This document shows positions 14,001 through 21,608 of a stretch of DNA of 64,000 nucleotides, piece after piece; positions within the stretch are counted from its first letter, which is position 1; each line of letters begins with the position of its first letter. Where the stretch lies: positions 2,679,001 to 2,743,000 of the forward strand of contig JASSKH010000040.1 of assembly GCA_031763025.1 (NCBI GenBank), in the 5' to 3' direction. A model generated the notes under the pieces. It made no database searches. It was not told where the DNA came from and worked only from the letters and a program-made list of their open reading frames with translations. A program made the translations under genes and the position numbers. Source of the stretch: Macrocystis pyrifera (taxonomy: Eukaryota; Sar; Phaeophyceae; Laminariales; Laminariaceae).

Positions 14001-17000
14001 ACTACTCGTAATATGGCACAATGAAACACCAAATGATTGGGTATACAGGGAACTTCCCGATCCTGTTGTGGAGGCAATACAGTATGGTTGTGTATTGACC
14101 AAATCAACTGTAGTTCTACAAGTAGCTGCCAGCTTTCAAATAACGGAGCCCTCTTAAACTCGATAGTCATGACAATTCCAATTATTAATACTGTAGTAGA
14201 TCGCTTCGGAAACCAATTGTCCGGACAATTCCAATTAATGGACACGGTCTCCCAAAGCACTTGCCCCGACAAGTCCAATTCATGTGAATCACCCGAAATC
14301 AATTGTTCAAGAAATTCCTATTGTTGGACAGCCTGTGAAATCACTTGTCAGCACAATTTCGATCAAAGGCAGTCTCCGAGATAATTTGTCTGGACAAATC
14401 CAATTATTTAAAAGCACCAAACATCAATTGTTCAGACAAGTCCAATAGACAAGTCTCCGAAATCAATTGTCAGAGCTATTTCAATTGATAAAAGAGTCTC
14501 CAAAATTATTTGTCCGGACAATTCCAATTGTTAGACACTGCCAGATATCAATTGTTCAAAGCATTCCAATTACAGTAAGTCTCTCAAGTCAATTGCCCGA
14601 ACAAACCCAGCTAAATTTAATACAGTATCCAAGATCAATTGTCTAAACAATTTCTATTAATAGACAACTTCGTGATTCTGCTGTAGGGGCAATAGTCTAT
14701 TGATAGGTCTATTGTCCATGGCATAAGCAGAAAAGGACGGGACACCTCAACTTTAGGTTTGTATTATATGTCCGTACGTAAGTAGGACGTTTTGATACCG
14801 CCTATAATATAGCCCACATGTCGTATGTAAATCATTAAAAAAAACTTTTCACGAAACAAACTAATCCGTATGTACTGATATTTTGGAATGTACGGGCAAT
14901 TGATTTAGGAGACTGCCTACCAATGGCATTGTCTGAAGAAGTGATTCTGGAGATTTTGTAGTAGTTGAAATTGTCCGGACAATTGATTTTGTATACAGTC
15001 TATTATTTGGAATTGCCCAACATTTGATTTAGAAGGCGGTCTGCTAATTGAAATTGTCCGGACAATTGATTTTGGAGACTGTATAAATTAGAATTGTGGG
15101 GCCAATTGATCCGGGAGACCGTCTATTAATTGGAATTGTCGGGACAATTAATTTTGGCGGCTGTCTACCAATTGAAATTGTCCGGACAATTAATTCGGGG
15201 GGCCGTCTATGAATTGGAATTGTCGAGACAAGTGATGTAGGAGACGGTCTGTTAATTGGAATTGTCGGGACAATCGGTTAAGGGGACGGTGTATTAATTA
15301 AAATTGGTTGGACCATTTATCTAGGAGAAGATCCACTAATTGGAATTGTCTGGACCATTGATTACAAAGACTGCCTATAGTAAAAAATAAAATTATCTGG
15401 ACAATAGGACCAGGTAGGGGTCCTTTGATAGAATTGTCTGGATAATAGAGCTCGATGCGCTTGAATTGTTATTATTTGGAATTAGTGACCACAATAGACA
15501 GTCAATTGCAATAGGAGGCTATTAATAGACAATACTGGACTGTTGCCTGTTGTCCGGGGTATACACACGGTTGTGAAGATTACGGTCCGGGGTATACACA
15601 CGGTTGTGAAGATTACGGTCATCAGTGATGTTCCTATGGCGGTCATTACGGTATGTATTACGGTATACTTCGTATATACGTGGTACGCTCTTCGCACGAC
15701 ATGTCGTGAAGTTTCAAATACAGCAGTACAGCCAAGCAGTACGTACTTACACCACCCCACCTGAATTTATCGTTTTCAGTACTCATAATAATCTTGCTGC
15801 GCGTATTCGCACGGTACGCAAACCGCCGCGAAAACAACTTTAAAAGGCGACGTACGTACGCACCTGTTGCCCGGTATACAGCAGCAGTAGTAGTGGCGCC
15901 TATGTAAGGCTCTCAGCCGGGACAAGGCTGTCAATATCGGCTCGACGCGACAGAAAAGACGCGAACACAGCGGCTACCGCCCTATATAGCCCCGAACCCT
16001 GTACATAAGCCTGCCCGTTTTCATCTCCGCATCAACTTGTAGACCTCGTTCTGGTGCTGCTTTTGAGTGGGGTACGGATAGTACCACACCCCTCCTGCTG
16101 TTGCCGCTGCGAGAACATAAGAACCTCTATGATAGCGCGCAGAGGGAAAAAGAGGAGATACGCACTCGACGTCAACGAGGTAAATCGTTTGACTAAATCG
16201 GGGACAGCGATGACGATACGGCGGGGCGCGGGGGGCGGTGCACCTCCCGCCCTAAGTGGGACTTTCATGGCGGATCGTTTCGCTGGAGAGCGCGGCGGGG
16301 GCGTGCGGCAATGGCGATGCCTCCTTTTTTTCTGCAGAAGGCCAGGATGTCGTTCATCTAAGCGCGTGCCTCCAAGCCAGTGCAACAGGCAGACATTGGG
16401 CAATTTTGTGAACCTCAACAAGGGCAAGCGCGGGGGGGGTGTACTCGATAAGAGAGATGTACTCGATCTCATGCATGGCCGTAGTCGTATGACCATAGAC
16501 CCTCGCATCCCTACAATGCCGGAACGGAGCATGTCGGGTTTTCACCGACCAGGCAGGCATTGCTTGCACCAAGCGCGAAGCGCCGTGAGGTGTCCGGCGA
16601 GTCGCGGGGGGGGGGGGGGGGGCGGCACAGCGGAGGACTGCACGTGGTACGCTGCAGTAGTCAGGCAGTACAGCAGTAGTCCGGTACCGTAGTATATAAA
16701 TGGAGCCGTGCTCTCAGTGTGAAGCTGTGCGAAGAGTCGTCCCCTCCGTGCAACAGTCCGCCGGTGCATGTCTTCAGCGGGCTCTGTCGCCCGCAGCCCA
16801 ATTTTTGTTTTACTTCGTAGCATGCACCCGTCTGCTCTGCCGTGCTTATGTGTGTGTTTGACATCACGCATGTTCACTCGACTCAGCACTGGTACTTGCT
16901 GTTACCGCTGTAGCGCTGTACCTTCCTCCTCCGCGCACACGTCTCTCCCTCCGTGAGGCACTCTGGGTCATGGTTTGGGTCAGGAGCACTCTGGGCTGTA

Positions 17001-17687
17001 CCATAAAACGCTGTATGTACTCGATGAGGCGGTTACCCAAACGCCTGATTGGGATTACACAGAAACCCCAATATAATAGGGCGATCACGCCTTTTTGGGA
17101 TATCACCGAAACCCCGATATAATAGGGCGGTCAACCGCTCTAACGGCTGCGGGGCGAGGAGATAGGGCGGCCAAAGTTTCGGTGCACTACGAGTACGTAC
17201 GCATATGTACCGCCTTGTATAGGCCCCGCTCGTGCACTTGTGGGTAGGCTGCCTGTCATGTTTCAATCGCCTTCTTCAAGGAGGCAACGGCTTCGTGCGC
17301 CTGATGATTCTGTTATTATTTCATTAGTAAATTTAATAGCAATTAGGACCGAGTATGCTTGCAGCGGTAGTAAACATGGTACCTGGTAGAATATACTCAA
17401 TACAGGTTTTTGTCATATATATATGACGGGTAGTCATGTCCTGATCACTACTCTGCTGTGAATATGGGGACCCGGAATAATGGCATGACCGTGTTGGTAA
17501 AGTCGTTTTGTTGATCCTACGTACCGGGTGTATCGTCAGATTAAAATAATATCTACCAGGATGTATTATACCAGGGTATGTTGTGAAATTAATAGGCGAC
17601 AGCTGTGAGATCGAGGGTTTTGTCTCGAAAGTAATATTTGTTATTTATAGCTGCGTGGGATGCTTCGACCGCGAGAACTACGGGTTT

Positions 17688-17727
<40 letters not shown>

Positions 17728-20700
17728 GTGTACGTACAAGGTTCCCCGTCGGGGTTGAGGTTGACTTCAAATCCGCGCGGGTGTCGCAAGCTGACAAGGG
17801 AGAACGCAGCAGCGCGCGAGCGTTCGTTCCTCGTTCGCACCAGCTACTCGTACGTAGCCACGAGGCAAGGACGAAGAACGTGAAAAAAATGAAAAATAAA
17901 AACTAGAAAGCTAGAGAAGAAAGCAGTACGTGGCCACCGGGCGAGTACCCGAGCAAGTAAAACACCGACCAGATCGAACGAGCGTATAGTTTACTTGGAT
18001 ACATGCCACCGGCACACCAAGTACTTGGTAAACTGTATCCTTCATGAGGTAATATACGAGCCGGCGTCCCCGGTGGCTTGGTACGAGTAGGTGGTCCGCG
18101 TGCCCACTAAGATCAATTTCGTGGGTTCAAGTCTCACCGAGTGCGTACTCGTCCGGACTTTCTCCCTTGCATGAGAATTGAATAGCGGAAAGCTCGATGG
18201 GCGTGAGTTATTACTAGCAACATTCGGTGAAAATCGACGAGCAGTGGGAGTGCTGAACCCTATCTATCCGCGATAAAAAAATGAAGGCACGTGTATACCG
18301 GGGGGGAGAAGGGACGACACCTGTGAGCACGGCTTGTCCAGAAGATTGCTGATTGCTGAGGGTAAAACCTCCTACGAGTTAAGCTGGAAGGTAAAAGTGA
18401 TGATTTAAAATATGTGTGTGCAACCCGTTCGTGGTACGCGTAATGAGCGTATCACACGCAGCTTGTACGCACATAAAAAGGTGGGCTTCGACGAAGTTCT
18501 TGATCTTTTGTGTGTCGATATCAGAGGTCGATTGTCGCGCGACTGCGGGTGTGCGAGCCGTGTCTTGTGTTCCTTCTTGTGTGCGTTGTGATTTGTTTGG
18601 CGTCTCGCGTTAAAACAGTGATTTTGATTGGTAGATAGCTGGAGTGGCTCGCGTTATTACAGCGATTTTGATTGGTAGATGGCTGGCGTTGATCTGGCCC
18701 GTGAAGACACACCGCAGGCGAATAGGATCCCAAGACTTCCACACCCCCGTGTTCGCGGCTTGATAAAGAATCTTCCCCCAATCCCGTAAGTAGAACCGCC
18801 CCCTATACAGTGTCGAAAGCCCAATTTTATCATACACACGCACGGACACGGGCAAATGGGATCCCCAAGATGACCACATCGCCGTGTGTATGGGTGTGTG
18901 TTTTTTTTTCTACTCCCTTCTCTAAACCGCCGTTGTACACTGCTGAAACCCCAATCTTTTATTTACCGCACGAACGCCGCAGGCGAGTGGGACCCCAAGA
19001 TCACCACCCCGCCGGGTTTGTACATATTCGCGGTGGCGTATGCGCGGCTGGTGACGGCCGCGGAGGGGCTCGTGGGGTTGAGTCTCGGCCTGGAGCACTG
19101 TTCAGCTCAGGTGCTGCGGCAGGTTAACTGGTTATTTTCTCTCGGAACGCTAGCCGTCATGAGGTCCATCTTCTTGAGGCGTATGGTGAGAAAACGTGTC
19201 AGTTTGTTTTTTTTCGGGGGAGGGGGGGGCAGGGGCCTTTCCTCCTGGGGGGGGGAGGGAGGGGGGACGTTTTATGGCTTGTTAGGAAGTGACCGCTGTC
19301 TGTAATATATTTGGAGTAAGCAGGGTCCGAGCGGGGGGCGATTGGGGACGTGGTGAGCAAGCGGTTTGTGGGCGAGGCGGGGGCAAGGTGGAGGGAGTGC
19401 GGGGGGGCGTCTATAGCCAGTCGCTTGTCTCCTGGAATGCTGGCTGTGATGATACCTATATTCTTGAAGCGTGTGGTGAGGTGTTTTTTTTTCGGGGGGC
19501 GGCGAGGGGGGGGGGGGGGGGTAGTTTTTTCTTTTTGGGGGGGGGCGTTTTGTAGCCAGTCAAAATTGGCATGCAGGACCGCGAAAAAGGCTGACCTTAC
19601 CCCCTTCCCCTTCCCCGCCCCCCATTTCCTCGCCAATGCCGTGGAAATCCCTTCAGAATCCTGGTCAGGCGTTGTCCCATGCGGTGTTACTGTGGCTCTA
19701 CCCCGTGTCCTTCTACTTCTCGTTCCTGCTCTACACGGACGCCGGGAGTAACTTCTTTATCCTCCTCTGCTATAGCTTGGCCACCGGGGGCGGCCGAGGG
19801 GGGGCGGGTGGGGGAGGAGGTTTGGCAGCGCGTTGGTGAGATCTCGCCGAAATCTTCGGCCGGTCGTTTTGTCGCTTAGTGGTGGGATGGATTTCGTTTC
19901 AGGCGGGATGCCTACCCCTCCCCCTCCCCTATCTTCCATTCTCGTTCCTTTCTCTCCCCTCCCCCCTCCCCCCCCCCCCCCCCCCCCCGCCTCCCCCCGC
20001 CTTCTTCCTACTCACACACACCCCCCCCTGCCCCCGCGCACTGCCGACACTATCCTCACGCAGGTCGGTACCATCTCAATCCTCTTCCGTCAAACCAACG
20101 CTGTCTGGGTGGCCTTCACGCTAGCCGTGTGCCTGCTGGAAGACTTCACCCCTTCCCTCGCCCCCCAGCCCCACACCAACGGCACCACCATCAGCAACGG
20201 ACACCGGCTGCCGGCTCCGGGGTCTCGGGGACACGCATCCCCTGTCCCCCCCCCCTCCTCGTCCCCGTCTCCTCCTCCTTCTCCTGCGACTCCTGTTCCT
20301 GATGCTGCTCCAGCGGGTTCTAACGGTGTGGACGGCGGGTCTGGCAGGTTCGCGCTGCCAGGCTCGGATGGGATGCGGCGGAGAAGTAACGGAGGTGGCG
20401 TTTCCGGGTCGGGAAATGGAACCGGTTTGTCCCCGGGTGACCGCGGCCGCAGTGGTGGTAACGGAAATGGTGGGGTCCTGGAGCAACTAAACGGGTCATC
20501 ATCATCATCATCATCATCCGTGGGCATTGGGAATGGGAATGGGAATGCCGCCACAGACACTCACCACTACAAACCCGCAGAAAATAACGCCTCGGACAAA
20601 AACATTGTGGAAAATATGTCGACGTTTTCGGCGATCCCTAGCCTTGTGCTGGCGCTCGCCGGGGCGGCGTGGGGCGATGCCTGCCGCGGCGCACCTCTGC

Positions 20701-21576
20701 TGCGAGCCCGCCTACCCCTCGCCGTCCCCGTGGCCCTGTTTGCGGCGTTCGTTTGGGGTTTCAACGGAGGCGCCATTGTCATAGGGGACAAGGAGAACCA
20801 TCTCCCCGGGGGGCCCGCCGCATCTGGCCCAGCTGGCCTATATGGTGGCGGCGTCGGCGGCTCTGTGGGGTGTCTTCGGGAAGGAGGCGGCTGTAGGGGG
20901 GGACGCTAGGAGGGGGTTCATGCGGTGGGTTCAGAGGAGGACGGGGTTGGTCGGCTTCGCCACGATTGTCGGCGTCGTGGCGCTTGCTCTGTGGAGGTGA
21001 GTGAGGAGATGCGGGGTGCGATGGTGGTATGTGTACGTGCGGTGGCACGCCGTGTATGTCTTCTCTCTCTCTCAACGAAACGTCGTGTGAGACTCGGTCG
21101 ATCACCTAGTAGCGGCACCTGGGGACTTCAGTTTGATGTATTCAAGTCAACCCCACCCTGTACCTGCCTTCCTTCCACCCGCTATGCTGAGCCCCCCCCC
21201 CCAACCCCCCCCCCCCCCCCGGCCATGCCATGAAGGACGCTTCCAGTATCAGTATGTGTAACTCCCGCTCGCATGTTCACCCTTCCCCGCTCCCCCTGTC
21301 CCTGTCCCTGTCCCCCCCCCCATCCCCTGTCCTCCTTCCCAAGTCCCTTACCCTCCCCCTGAAGCTGCCATCCGTACGCAAGTCCGCCTTTAAAGCTGTT
21401 CCTATTAATAGTAGGATGCAGCTCACACTTCATGCGACTTGCTGAACACCTTGCGGCGCTTCGCGCTAGGTGCAAGCAAAGCCTGCCTGGTCGGTGAAAA
21501 CCCGACGTGCTCCGTCCCGGCATTGTAGGGATGCGAGGGTCTATGGTCATACGACTACGGCCATGCATGATAACGA

Positions 21577-21608
<32 letters not shown>

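Larger units (their letters stand above)
12391..18982 (+). other. ALG10 intron 2 (6.6 kb), repeat-filled
   Basis: Holds a GATAC/GATAT low-complexity stretch, a 2-kb array of AATTGTCCGGACAATT units in both orientations, a poly(C)-tailed element on the minus strand (16432-16604), an AT microsatellite, a SINE copy, and degenerate duplicates of the start of exon 3. No other coding exon was recognised. Confidence 0.8.

Noticed and set aside
13345..15490. CRISPR-like regular repeats
   Set aside because: Units are contiguous and palindromic, orientation changes, there are no unique spacers, and the context is a eukaryotic intron.
19833..20909. Single 358-codon ORF read as one exon
   Set aside because: It runs through intron 4 and starts in non-homologous sequence. 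Family comparison places the exon start at 20064 and requires a frame correction near 20810.
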